Part shown: piece after piece, positions 8,802 through 17,423 of the stretch | How the letters are laid out: every line of letters starts with the position of its first letter | Position numbering within the stretch: the first letter of the stretch is position 1 | Assembly (NCBI GenBank): GCA_050998615.1 | Contig: JBPCQA010000033.1 | Coordinates: forward strand, 1 to 64,000 | Direction: 5' to 3' | Length of the DNA: 64,000 nt | Origin: JBPCQA01 sp050998615 | Lineage (GTDB): Bacteria > Actinomycetota > Actinomycetes > Propionibacteriales > Nocardioidaceae | Notes under the pieces: model-generated | Told to the model about the DNA's origin: nothing | Databases searched by the model: none | Seen by the model: the letters and a program-made list of their open reading frames with translations, nothing else | Translations under genes and position numbers: made by a program

Positions 8802-11695
8802 CCGCCGAGCCGAGTCTGCCAGGAGCCCGCTCCCACGAGCACCTGCGCAACTTTCCGCCGCCAGAGCAATGGGACAACTTCGTCGCGTACGACGCGAAGG
8901 CCCACCCGCGCAAGGTGGCGCGCGAGTTCATGCTGATCCCCACCGCCTGCTTCAACTGCGAGTCCGCCTGCGGGTTGCTGGCCCATGTCGCCAAGGACGA
9001 CTTGAGTGTCACCAAGGTGGAAGGCAACCCGGCACATCCCGGCTCACGGGGGCGCAACTGCGCCAAGGGGCCCGCCACGATCAACCAGCTCAACGACCCC
9101 GACCGGATCCTTTACCCGCTGCGCCAAGCCGGCGAGCGGGGGAGCGGACAGTGGGAGCGGGTGAGCTGGGACGCCGCCCTCGGCGACATCGCCGGCCGCA
9201 TCCGTGCAGCGATCGTGGAAGAGCGCCACGACGAGGTCATGTACCACGTCGGGCGCCCGGGTGAGGACGGTTTCGCCGAGCGGTTCCTGCTGGCCTGGGG
9301 AGTCGACGGGCACAACTCACACACCAACATCTGCTCTGCCGGGGCGCGTCTCGGCTACTCGCTGTGGGGCGGCTACGACCGGCCCTCACCCGATCACGCC
9401 AACAGCAAGGCGATCGTGCTGCTTTCGTCCCACCTGGAGACCGGCCACTACTTCAACCCGCACGCCCAGCGGATCATGGAGGCGAAGGCCGCCGGCACCA
9501 AGCTCGTGGTCATCGACCCGCGGATGTCGAACACCGCCGCGCATGCCGACTTGTGGATCGCCCCATGGCCCGGCAGCGAAGCGGCGATCCTGCTTGCGGT
9601 CGCGTCACATTTGTTGCGGACAAGGGCAATCGATATCGACTTCGTTCGGCGCTGGGTCAACTGGGACGTGTACATGGAGCGGCTGCATCCCGCCGCGAAG
9701 CCGCCATTCGACAGGGGAGCCGAGTCGACGTTAGATCCCGAGGCGAAGCCGCCATTTGAAACGTTCCTCGACCGGCTCGAGGCCGACTATTCGGCGTACA
9801 CGTTCGAGTTCGCGGCGGCAGAGGCACGGGTGCCGGCAGCCAAGATCGCCGAGCTGGCGAAGATCGTCGCATTCGCGGGTACGGCGCTGGCCGCGCACGT
9901 CTGGCGGTCCGCGACGGCGGGCAACCTCGGTGGCTGGCAGGTCGCCCGCAGCCTGTTCTTCCTCAACGTGTTGACCGGCAGTGTCGGCACGGTGGGCGGC
10001 ACCAGCCCGAACGGGTGGGACAAAATCATCGCGCACGGTTTTGACGTGCCGACCGGGCATGAACGCTGGAACGAGCTGCTATGGCCGCCGGAATACCCGT
10101 TGAGCACCAACGAGATGTCGTTCTTGCTGCCCCACCTGCTGCGCGACGGTCGCGGCAGACTTGACGTCTACTTCTCCCGGGTCTACAACCCGATCTGGAC
10201 CAACCCCGACGGCTTCGCCTGGATCGAGGCGCTGACGTCTCACGAACGGGTCGGCTGCCACGTGGCGCTCACGCCGACCTGGTCGGAAACCGCGACGTTC
10301 GCCGACTACGTGCTGCCGATGGGGCACTCGACCGAGCGTCACGACACCCAGTCTTACGAGACTCACGCCGCCCGGTGGTTGGGCTTCCGCCAGCCGGTGC
10401 GGCGGGTGGCCTTTGAGAAGCTTGGCCGGCAGTTCGCCGACACCCGCGACAGCAACCCCGGCGAGGTCTGGGAAGAGAACGAGTTCTGGTTCGAGCTGTC
10501 GTGGCGGATCGACCCAGACGGAGCGTTGGGCATCCGCCGCTACTTCGAGTCGCCGTACCGGCCCGGTGAACGCGTCACCGTCGACGAGTACTACCGCTGG
10601 GTGTTCGAAAACCGGGTGCCCGGTCTGCCGGAGAAGGCGGCCGCCGAGGGCCTGTCACCGCTGGCTTACATGCGCAAGTACGGCGTGGTGGAGGTCGCCA
10701 AGGACGTTTATCGCCAAGACGAGCGGGAATTGACGTCCGACGAGGTCGACGGTGCCGTCGCCGACGAGCACGGGGTGCTGCGCACGCCAACCGATGCCGA
10801 GTCGACGCCACCGCTGGTGGGTGAGGCCGGTTCGGTCGGTGTCCGGCTCGCGGACGGGTCGCAGGTGGCCGGCTGGCTCACTCCCTCACGCAAGCTGGAG
10901 CTCTACTCCGACACGATGGCGTCGTTCGGGTGGCCCGAGCACGCCGTGCCCGGCTACATCCGCTCGCACGTCGCTGCGTCGGTGCTCGATCTCGACGCGG
11001 GTGAGATGGTGCTGGTGCCGACGTTTCGGCTTCCCACCCTGATCCACACCCGATCGGGGAACGCGAAGTATCTCAACGAGATCAGCAACACCCATCCGCT
11101 GTGGATGAACACCGACGATGCCGTCGCCAAATGGCTGAAGACCGGGGACTTGGTGCGGGTCACGACCCGGATCGGCTACTTCGTGGCCAGGCTTTGGGCC
11201 ACTCAGGCGATCCGGCCCGGTGTGATCGCGTTAAGTCACCACATGGGGCGGTGGCGTCTTAACGACAACGATGGCAGCCACTGGGTGACCGGGAAGGTGG
11301 ACATCACCCGGCCTCGCGACGGCGTCTGGCGGCTCAGGTACACCGGCGGAGTGCGCCCGTTCACCAGCGACGACCCCGACTCGTCGCGGATCACTTGGGA
11401 AGATCCCGGCGTACACCAAAACCTCGCTTTTCCGGTGCAGCCCGACCCATGGTCTGGCATGCACTGCTGGCTGCAGAAGGTGGTGGTCAGTGCCGCTGCA
11501 CCCGGCGACCAGTACGGCGACGTCGAGGTCGACACCCGAGAATCCCGTGCCGCGTTCGACGAGTGGATCGCGCTGACGCGGCCGGGCCCCAACGCCGCCG
11601 GGTGGCGGCGGCCGGAGTTCTTGATGCGGCCGGTGAAGCCGAAGCGCAAAGCATTCATGAAAGCCTCGGATGTCAGCGACCCGCAAATCGGCTGA
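8798..11695 (+). CDS. Molybdopterin (bis-MGD) oxidoreductase, CISM catalytic subunit
   Basis: 965 aa. The N-terminal 4Fe-4S motif is C51-x2-C54-x3-C58-x29-C88. It is followed by the molybdopterin domains (NSKAIVLLSSHLETGHYF; AAGTKLVVIDPRMSNTAAHADLWI; VGTVGG) and the C-terminal dinucleotide-binding domain (IALSHHMGRWRLN). THTNICSAGARLGY offers a Cys or Ser near the molybdenum position. The sequence resembles the thiosulfate/polysulfide/arsenate reductase branch of the DMSO reductase superfamily, but the substrate cannot be assigned. No twin-arginine leader is present, so the active site should face the cytoplasm, unlike classical PsrA/PhsA. Coupled by ATGA to the ferredoxin-NrfD gene. Confidence 0.85.
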   Translation: MTAEPSLPGARSHEHLRNFPPPEQWDNFVAYDAKAHPRKVAREFMLIPTACFNCESACGLLAHVAKDDLSVTKVEGNPAHPGSRGRNCAKGPATINQLNDPDRILYPLRQAGERGSGQWERVSWDAALGDIAGRIRAAIVEERHDEVMYHVGRPGEDGFAERFLLAWGVDGHNSHTNICSAGARLGYSLWGGYDRPSPDHANSKAIVLLSSHLETGHYFNPHAQRIMEAKAAGTKLVVIDPRMSNTAAHADLWIAPWPGSEAAILLAVASHLLRTRAIDIDFVRRWVNWDVYMERLHPAAKPPFDRGAESTLDPEAKPPFETFLDRLEADYSAYTFEFAAAEARVPAAKIAELAKIVAFAGTALAAHVWRSATAGNLGGWQVARSLFFLNVLTGSVGTVGGTSPNGWDKIIAHGFDVPTGHERWNELLWPPEYPLSTNEMSFLLPHLLRDGRGRLDVYFSRVYNPIWTNPDGFAWIEALTSHERVGCHVALTPTWSETATFADYVLPMGHSTERHDTQSYETHAARWLGFRQPVRRVAFEKLGRQFADTRDSNPGEVWEENEFWFELSWRIDPDGALGIRRYFESPYRPGERVTVDEYYRWVFENRVPGLPEKAAAEGLSPLAYMRKYGVVEVAKDVYRQDERELTSDEVDGAVADEHGVLRTPTDAESTPPLVGEAGSVGVRLADGSQVAGWLTPSRKLELYSDTMASFGWPEHAVPGYIRSHVAASVLDLDAGEMVLVPTFRLPTLIHTRSGNAKYLNEISNTHPLWMNTDDAVAKWLKTGDLVRVTTRIGYFVARLWATQAIRPGVIALSHHMGRWRLNDNDGSHWVTGKVDITRPRDGVWRLRYTGGVRPFTSDDPDSSRITWEDPGVHQNLAFPVQPDPWSGMHCWLQKVVVSAAAPGDQYGDVEVDTRESRAAFDEWIALTRPGPNAAGWRRPEFLMRPVKPKRKAFMKASDVSDPQIG

Positions 11696-12023
11696 CGAGC
11701 TGCCCGACGCGCGCTTCATCCTGGCGAACGAGCGGACCCTGCTGGCGTGGCTGCGGACCGCGTTGGCGTTCGTCGCGATCGGCGTGGCGTTGCTGGCGCT
11801 GTGGAGATACAACCAGGCGCAGCACTGGCCGGTGGTCGCGGCCGCGGTGAGCTGCGTCGTCGGAATCGTCACCGCTGTTTGGTCCTACGGCCACTGGAAG
11901 CGCAGTGACGAAGCCATCAGGAGCGGCGAGCCGCTGCCGCCTCCAACTGCAGGGATCTTGCTCGTGGCGGGCATCGTGGTCATCGCTGGTGTCGGCTTCG
12001 TCGCGATCCTGTTCGGATTGTGA
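11670..12023 (+). CDS. DUF202 (YidH-like) small membrane protein
   Basis: 117 aa with three membrane segments and the DUF202 opening DARFILANERTLLAWLRTALAF (the NERT-LAW-RT signature). It starts 26 nt inside the molybdoenzyme gene and overlaps the next DUF202 gene by GTGA. The function of DUF202 is unknown; its lock-step position suggests it assembles with, or anchors, the redox complex. Confidence 0.8.
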   Translation: MSATRKSADELPDARFILANERTLLAWLRTALAFVAIGVALLALWRYNQAQHWPVVAAAVSCVVGIVTAVWSYGHWKRSDEAIRSGEPLPPPTAGILLVAGIVVIAGVGFVAILFGL

Positions 12024-12370
12024 CGGTGGACGGCGACCCGGCCGCACCAGCGCCGTGGCGACCCGGATCGTACGTCGAACGCACCTCGATGGCCTGGGTT
12101 CGCACGTCGTTGTCGATGCTCGCCGTCAGTGGCGCCGAGGTCAGGCTTGGCGCGTTCGAGCAGCACTGGCCGGTGATGGCGTTGGGCGGCCTGGGCGCGG
12201 CCCTGAGTGTGGCAATGATCGCGATTAGCGCGGTGCGCTACCGGCGTACTGGCGGCCCACAGCCCGCTGAGCGGCTCGACGCTCGGTCCAGATTGTCGGC
12301 CGGGTTAGCCGCTGGCGCGGTCGCGTGTCTTGGTGTCGCCGCCCTGGTGCTCGGCTGCCTGGCGTTGTGA
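12020..12370 (+). CDS. Second DUF202-like small membrane protein
   Basis: 116 aa, three hydrophobic segments, GTG start overlapping the previous stop (GTGA). The N-terminal signature is a variant of the first copy: YVERTSMAWVRTSLSML in place of NERTLLAWLRTAL. The two DUF202 proteins could form a heteromer. This is the last gene of the thioesterase-to-DUF202 operon; the opposite strand just past the stop holds an antitoxin remnant. Confidence 0.75.
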   Translation: MTVDGDPAAPAPWRPGSYVERTSMAWVRTSLSMLAVSGAEVRLGAFEQHWPVMALGGLGAALSVAMIAISAVRYRRTGGPQPAERLDARSRLSAGLAAGAVACLGVAALVLGCLAL

Positions 12371-12545
12371 CGCCCTGAAACCGGTCCGCCATCTCCTTGA
12401 GCTCGGCTTGCCTTATAGCCTGGATGGCCTGCCCGTGCACGGCCTCCAGCAGGTAGGTCTGCAGCGACACATTGCGGTCGGCTGCGGCAGCTTTCAGGTC
12501 CGCGAGATCAGCCTCTGGCACATCTCGAATAAGTACGCTGGGCAT
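12225..12545 (-). pseudogene. Orphan FitA/VapB-type RHH antitoxin, C-terminus replaced
   Basis: ATG at 12545 begins a ribbon-helix-helix antitoxin N-terminus: PSVLIRDVPEADLADLKAAA, then RNVSLQTYLLEAVHGQA and RQAELKEMADRF. The resemblance ends near 12371, exactly where the frame runs into the antisense of the DUF202 gene; the remaining residues are Arg/Pro-rich antisense sequence. The toxin-binding C-terminus is therefore missing and no PIN-domain toxin lies next to it. Probably a leftover of a FitAB/VapBC module; DNA binding could survive. Confidence 0.6.
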
Positions 12546-12605
12546 CCGCTGATGCTGTCACTATTGCTAGCGGGTGCTCTCCTGTGAGCACGATGGAGTC
12601 TTCGA

Positions 12606-13598
12606 TCAGGTTTGACGTTTCCAGGCGGCGAGCAGGGTGGTCTCGCGCTCGGCCGAGATGCCCCAGCCGGTGACGAGCGGTGGTTGGTCCTGCTTGATCC
12701 ACTCCCAGATGTCGGCGATCGTCTCGCTCAACGGTCGCGGTGCCAGCCCGCTGCTGAGAGCGGCGGTCGAGTCGGCGGCCAACGTCCACTCCGGTTTGCC
12801 TTCCGTCCACAACGGCATGGACTGGTACGTCTCACCGTGCTCGGTCAGCCAGCCGGCGTCGGCCCAGGTCAGGGTCGTGTCGTGCGGTCCGACCGCGCGG
12901 ACCGCCGCGTCCAGCAGTTGGCCGAATCCGAAAGGAGGCGTAGGCGAGACGCTGTTGAACGTTCCACAGGTGGCGTTTTCGGCAAGCGAGATCGTCCACT
13001 CCGCCTGATCTCGCGCATCGATGACCTGCATCGGAGCGTCGTACGGACCGGGCGCCAACACCTCACCGCCGTGTGCGATCCGGCGCACCCACCAAGTGAA
13101 GCGCCCGGTGTGGTCGTTGGGGCCGACGACGTACGTCGGTCGGATGATGGTGAGCAAGTCGTCGTCGTACGCCGAACCCGCCGCCTTCTCACACAGGGCC
13201 TTGAGGCCGCCGTACGTCTCGCTGGTAACCTCCTCGGTGCCGGCGTCGGGAAGCTGGACGAGGGGAGCGCTCTCGCCGAGTCCAGGCTTGTCGGCGTCGG
13301 CGTACACCGACATTGTCGACACGAAGACCTGGTGGCCGCCCCTGCCGTTCAACGCCTTGGCAAGGCTGGTCACCTGACGGGGAACGTAGGCGCACACGTC
13401 GATGGTCGCTTCGAATTCGCGACCGTGGAGGATCGACAGGTCCTGGTCGCGATCGGCACGCAGGTGTTCGACCCGGTCGAAGACGGGGTCGTTGGTGACG
13501 CCTCGGTGCAGGAGGGTGACGTCGTGTCCGCGCGACAGCGCCGCCTCCGCCATGGCTCGGCCGACGAACCGGGTTCCGCCGATGAAGAGTATCCGCAT
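12606..13598 (-). CDS. NAD-dependent epimerase/dehydratase (extended SDR)
   Basis: 330 aa. The N-terminal Rossmann motif GGTRFVG follows MRILFI, and later blocks match atypical extended SDR proteins (VFVSTMSVYAD; IIRPTYVVGPNDHTGRFTWWVRRI; MQVIDARDQAEW). The usual YxxxK is present only loosely as TYGGLKALCE. The substrate is unknown. It lies 41 nt downstream of htdX on the same strand and may share its transcript. Confidence 0.75.
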   Translation of the reverse strand: MRILFIGGTRFVGRAMAEAALSRGHDVTLLHRGVTNDPVFDRVEHLRADRDQDLSILHGREFEATIDVCAYVPRQVTSLAKALNGRGGHQVFVSTMSVYADADKPGLGESAPLVQLPDAGTEEVTSETYGGLKALCEKAAGSAYDDDLLTIIRPTYVVGPNDHTGRFTWWVRRIAHGGEVLAPGPYDAPMQVIDARDQAEWTISLAENATCGTFNSVSPTPPFGFGQLLDAAVRAVGPHDTTLTWADAGWLTEHGETYQSMPLWTEGKPEWTLAADSTAALSSGLAPRPLSETIADIWEWIKQDQPPLVTGWGISAERETTLLAAWKRQT

Positions 13599-13639
13599 GG
13601 GACGACTGTAACGACCCCTTGTTCAGAACCCGCGTGCTC

Positions 13640-14533
13640 TCAACCCGTCCTCCCGGGAACCACCCGACCAAGCATGTGGGTGGTGTCGCCTCCGCCAGAC
13701 GTCACCCCGAAGTCGATCATCCCCTCGCGCTCAGCGGAGCCGAAACCGACAGCGCCGGGCAGTGCCACCGGCTTCTTGAACACCACGTGGACTGCATAAG
13801 AGGCCGGGAGCCGGGTCTCCAGCTCGGCCAGCGCGCGCGCCATGGTCCACATGCCGTGGGCGATGTGCGTCCTGAACCCGAACGCCTTCGCGGTGACGTC
13901 GTACAGGTGGATGGGGTTGCGATCGCCGGAGACGGCGGCGTACGAGCGGCCGAGGTTTGGCGGCAATCGCCAGTCGACGGATGTCTTTGGTGGCCGCAAC
14001 GGCACGTCGGTGGTGGCGCCCGATGCCGGTGGCGTCTTGATCGACGGGGCATGGTGTCGGCTCAGCAGCACCATCTCCTCCGTCCAGACGACCTCGCTGT
14101 CGACCCGCGCCCGCGACACGAGCGTGACCTGGTGGCCTCGCGGGTGCGGTCGCTGGTCACACGCCTGGACCGTGACGTCGAGCCTGTCCCCCAGACTGAG
14201 CGGCCGAGTGTGATCGATCCGGTTGCCGATGTGCACAAGGCCCAGGGCCGCGAACGGGAACGTGCGGTCGGTCATCAGCGCCAACTGCAGCGGGAATGCG
14301 AGCAGATGCGGGTACGTCGCCGGCACCGCTGAACCCGCCCCGAAGCAGCAGATCCGACGGTATTCCGCCAGCCGCTCGGGCCGGATCTCTAGATCGGCCA
14401 GAGAAAGGGTCAGGTTGTCCGCCCCACTCGCTGGGTCGCTGCGTAGCCGCCGGACGAGAGGCAGCGCACCGAGTGCTGCCTTTGCATACCGCCCGGCCAG
14501 CCTCGGCGGGCGAGTGAGTTCCCGGGTTGTCAT
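13640..14533 (-). CDS. htdX: 3-hydroxyacyl-thioester dehydratase, MaoC/hot-dog (HtdX-like)
   Basis: 297 aa with two hot-dog halves. The C-terminal half holds the hydratase-2 motif YAAVSGDRNPIHLYDVTAKA followed by GFRTHIAHGMW, with the catalytic Asp and His. This fold hydrates or dehydrates (R)-3-hydroxyacyl/enoyl thioesters. It sits 7 nt behind fabG4 and opposite fadA2, the same three-gene neighbourhood as Rv0241c-Rv0242c-Rv0243 of Mycobacterium tuberculosis, which supports the HtdX name. A role in fatty acid or acyl-CoA chain metabolism follows from the family. Confidence 0.85.
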   Translation of the reverse strand: MTTRELTRPPRLAGRYAKAALGALPLVRRLRSDPASGADNLTLSLADLEIRPERLAEYRRICCFGAGSAVPATYPHLLAFPLQLALMTDRTFPFAALGLVHIGNRIDHTRPLSLGDRLDVTVQACDQRPHPRGHQVTLVSRARVDSEVVWTEEMVLLSRHHAPSIKTPPASGATTDVPLRPPKTSVDWRLPPNLGRSYAAVSGDRNPIHLYDVTAKAFGFRTHIAHGMWTMARALAELETRLPASYAVHVVFKKPVALPGAVGFGSAEREGMIDFGVTSGGGDTTHMLGRVVPGRTG

Positions 14534-14540
14534 CGGCTCT

Positions 14541-15881
14541 TCACGCGCCGAGCAAAGATTGACCGCAAACCCGCACCAAATTGCCGGTGACGCCGTACGA
14601 CGCCGGGTTGGCGAGCCAGCCGATGGTTTCGGCCACGTCGACCGGCTGGCCGCCTTGGCTCAGCGAGTTCATCCGCCGGCCGGCCTCGCGCAAGAGCACC
14701 GGCATTCGCGCGGTCATCTGGGTTTCGATGAAACCCGGCGCGACGGCGTTGACCGTGACATCTTGGGTTGCAGCAATCGGTGCGAGGGCGTCGACCAGGC
14801 CGACCACGCCGGCCTTCGATGTTGCGTAATTCGTCTGGCCCGCGTTGCCGGCGATGCCGGCGATCGACGCCACGCCGATGATCCGCCCGTTCGGGTGGAC
14901 GACACCTTCTTCGAGCAGCTCGGTGGTGATGCGCTCGGGAGCCCCCAGGTTGACGCTGATGACCGACGCCCAGCGCTCGGGGTCCATGTTCGCCAGCGAC
15001 TTGTCGCGGGTGATGCCGGCGTTGTGCACCACGACGTCGACCCCACCGTGACGCTGGGTGAGGGCACGGGCAAGCCGCTGCGCCGCGTCGACCGCGGTGA
15101 TGTCGAGAACGACGCTGTCGCCACCCAGCTCGTTCATCACGTCACGCAGAGGTGACGCTGCCTGCGGTACGTCGACTCCGACGATGGTGGCGCCGTCGCG
15201 GTGCAGCGTCTCGGCAATCGCGGTGCCGATGCCGCGTGCCGCGCCCGTGACGAGCGCGACTTTTCCAGTCAGCGGCCTAAGCGGATCCCGGTCGCCGATG
15301 TCGACGGCCGACAGGGCGGTGCCGATCCGAATCACCTGGCCGGACACGTACGCAGACTTGGGCGACAGCAGGAACGTCAACGTCGACCTAAGCCGGTCCT
15401 CAGCCCCGGCAGCGACGTACACCAGGTTGACGGTGCCGCCGCGACGCATCTCCTTGCCGAGCGAACGAGTGAAGCCCTCTAAGGCCCGCTGGGCGATGCG
15501 CTCGGCCGTCGTGTCGGACTGCTCCGGAGGCGTTCCGAGCACCACGACCCGCGAACTGGCCCGCAAACTGCGCAGCACGGGCGTGAAGAATGCTTGCAGT
15601 GCGGCGAGATCCGCGCTGGATTCCATCTGGGTGGCATCGAAGACGAGGCCCTTGACTTGGCCGGGTGGGTCGGGTGAGGTCAGCACGTGGCCGCCGGCCG
15701 CGGTGATCGCGTCGGCGGCCGGCTCGCGAAGTCGCCCGGATCCGCCCACCACGACACTGCCTTGCACGGCCGGCTGATCGGGCACATAGCGCTCAAGCGG
15801 GGTCGGATTGGGAAGCCCCAACCTCTTGGCCACGAGCCGGCCCGGGGTCGTCCGGGTCAGGGCCTGATAGCGGTCCGCCAC
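14541..15881 (-). CDS. fabG4: High-molecular-weight 3-oxoacyl-ACP/CoA reductase (FabG4)
   Basis: 446 aa, the long FabG4 form: a degenerate N-terminal flavodoxin/Rossmann-like domain, then a full short-chain dehydrogenase from about residue 200. The cofactor motif is VTGAARGIGTAIAETL, the active site IIGVASIAGI then TNYATSKAGVVGL (Ser, YxxxK). It reduces 3-oxoacyl thioesters with NAD(P)H. GTG at 15881 is chosen because AAGGAG lies 6 nt upstream; the frame runs on to 15926 without support. Co-transcribed with htdX and divergent from fadA2. Confidence 0.88.
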   Translation of the reverse strand: MADRYQALTRTTPGRLVAKRLGLPNPTPLERYVPDQPAVQGSVVVGGSGRLREPAADAITAAGGHVLTSPDPPGQVKGLVFDATQMESSADLAALQAFFTPVLRSLRASSRVVVLGTPPEQSDTTAERIAQRALEGFTRSLGKEMRRGGTVNLVYVAAGAEDRLRSTLTFLLSPKSAYVSGQVIRIGTALSAVDIGDRDPLRPLTGKVALVTGAARGIGTAIAETLHRDGATIVGVDVPQAASPLRDVMNELGGDSVVLDITAVDAAQRLARALTQRHGGVDVVVHNAGITRDKSLANMDPERWASVISVNLGAPERITTELLEEGVVHPNGRIIGVASIAGIAGNAGQTNYATSKAGVVGLVDALAPIAATQDVTVNAVAPGFIETQMTARMPVLLREAGRRMNSLSQGGQPVDVAETIGWLANPASYGVTGNLVRVCGQSLLGA

Positions 15882-15941
15882 AGTGATCTCCTTCGAATGG
15901 GGAATCCCTCCGGCGCCTCCCGGCACCCGGTCGAGGCCAAT

Positions 15942-15957
15942 GTAACTTGTCAGTAAC
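15942..15957. promoter_or_regulatory. Candidate operator between fabG4 and fadA2
   Basis: GTAACT-TGTC-AGTAAC is an inverted repeat with one mismatch in six-base arms, in the short divergent promoter gap. The size suits a TetR-type fatty-acid regulator; no regulator gene is adjacent. Confidence 0.4.
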
Positions 15958-15992
15958 CAGTGTCCGATGAGCCATTCATGTCAGGAGACCCG

Positions 15993-17309
15993 ATGTCTAC
16001 AAGCATCTCGGGCCCGGCGGGAGTCCGGCGGGTGGCCATTGTCGGTGGGAACCGCATCCCATTCGGCAGATCAAACTCGGCGTACGCCGGCGCGTCCAAC
16101 CAGGACATGCTGACTGCGGTGATCGACGGGCTGGCCGAGCGTTTCGACCTTGCCGGGGCACGGGTCGGCGAGGTGGTGGCCGGCGCGGTGCTCAAGCACA
16201 GCCGTGACTACAACCTCACCCGCGAGGCTGTGCTGGGGTCGAAGTTGGCGGCGCAGACACCGGCGTACGACGTTCAGCAGGCGTGCGCGACCGGTCTTCA
16301 GGCCGCGATCGCGGTAGCCAACAAGATCGCGTCCGGCCTTATCGAGGTCGGCATTGCCGGTGGCGTCGACACCGCATCGGATGCGCCGATCGCGCTCAAT
16401 GACCGATTGCGCACGATCTTGCTCGAGGCCGGTCGAGCCAAGACGCTGCAGGGCCGGCTGAAGGCTTTGGGCCAGGTCCGCCCACGTGATCTCGCACCGG
16501 AGACTCCCCGCAACGCCGAGCCGCGCACCAGGCTGTCGATGGGGGAGCACGCCGCGTTGACTGCAGTGGAGTGGGACGTGAGCCGGCTGGCGCAAGACGA
16601 GCTCGCGCTGGCCTCGCATCAGCACCTCTCCGCGGCGTACGAGCGTGGCTTTTTCGCCGACCTCGTCACGCCCTACCTCGGCTTGCAGCGGGACCAGAAT
16701 CTGCGTGCGGACACGACCCTGGAGAGACTGGCGTCCCTGAGGCCGGTCTTCGGCGCCGGGGGGACCGCGACGATGACCGCCGGAAACTCGACGCCGCTAA
16801 GCGATGGTGCTGCGGCGGTGCTGCTGGCGTCCGAGGGTTGGGCACGAGAACGCGGCATGCCCGTCCTGGGTTTCCTGACCGACTACGAGACCGCGGCCGT
16901 GGACTACGTGAACGGGGCAGAGGGCCTGCTGATGGCTCCGGCGTACGCGCTGCCACGAATGCTCAAGCGCGCGAGTCTCAGTTTGCAGGACTTCGACTGC
17001 TACGAGATTCACGAGGCGTTCGCCTCCCAGGTGCTCGCCACGTTGCGGGCTTGGGAGGATCCGATCTTCTGCCGTGAACGGCTTGGCCTGGCTGAGCCGC
17101 TCGGCTCGATCGACCGCGCCAAGCTCAACATGGTCGGGTCTTCGTTGGCGGTGGGTCATCCGTTCGCGGCGACCGGTGGGCGCATTCTCGCCACGCTCGC
17201 CACGTTGCTCGCCGAAAGGGGAGAGGGCCGTGGCCTGATCTCGATCTGTGCCGCCGGTGGTCAAGGCGTGACCGCAATCGTCGAGCGCCCACCCGGCCAC
17301 GGTGGTTGA
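15993..17309 (+). CDS. fadA2: Acetyl-CoA acyltransferase (thiolase), FadA2-like
   Basis: 438 aa thiolase. The nucleophile Cys is in AYDVQQACATGLQAA, the second active-site His in VGHPFAATGGR, and the C-terminal Cys in ICAAGGQGVTAIVE. These enzymes make or cleave 3-oxoacyl-CoA. ATG at 15993 is preferred (AGGAG 5 nt upstream) over ATG 15978 and GTG 15960. It is divergent from fabG4-htdX, the arrangement seen in mycobacteria, so the three probably act on one pathway of acyl-CoA interconversion. Confidence 0.88.
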   Translation: MSTSISGPAGVRRVAIVGGNRIPFGRSNSAYAGASNQDMLTAVIDGLAERFDLAGARVGEVVAGAVLKHSRDYNLTREAVLGSKLAAQTPAYDVQQACATGLQAAIAVANKIASGLIEVGIAGGVDTASDAPIALNDRLRTILLEAGRAKTLQGRLKALGQVRPRDLAPETPRNAEPRTRLSMGEHAALTAVEWDVSRLAQDELALASHQHLSAAYERGFFADLVTPYLGLQRDQNLRADTTLERLASLRPVFGAGGTATMTAGNSTPLSDGAAAVLLASEGWARERGMPVLGFLTDYETAAVDYVNGAEGLLMAPAYALPRMLKRASLSLQDFDCYEIHEAFASQVLATLRAWEDPIFCRERLGLAEPLGSIDRAKLNMVGSSLAVGHPFAATGGRILATLATLLAERGEGRGLISICAAGGQGVTAIVERPPGHGG

Positions 17310-17320
17310 GGAGCGAGCGG
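17301..17320 (+). repeat. GGTGGTTGAGGAGCGAGCG-type extragenic repeat (half element)
   Basis: A copy of the dispersed motif starts over the last codons of fadA2 and continues past its stop. Only one arm is present; the partner arm (CTCGAAACCACC-like) is missing. Confidence 0.65.
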
Positions 17321-17423
17321 CCGGTCTGGGTGCGGCTGTGCGCGGTTCAGCGTCGGAACCTACTCAGCCGTTGGTGCGCCAAGATGAGACGCTCAACAAC
17401 CGCCAGTGCGGCCTCAACAACCG

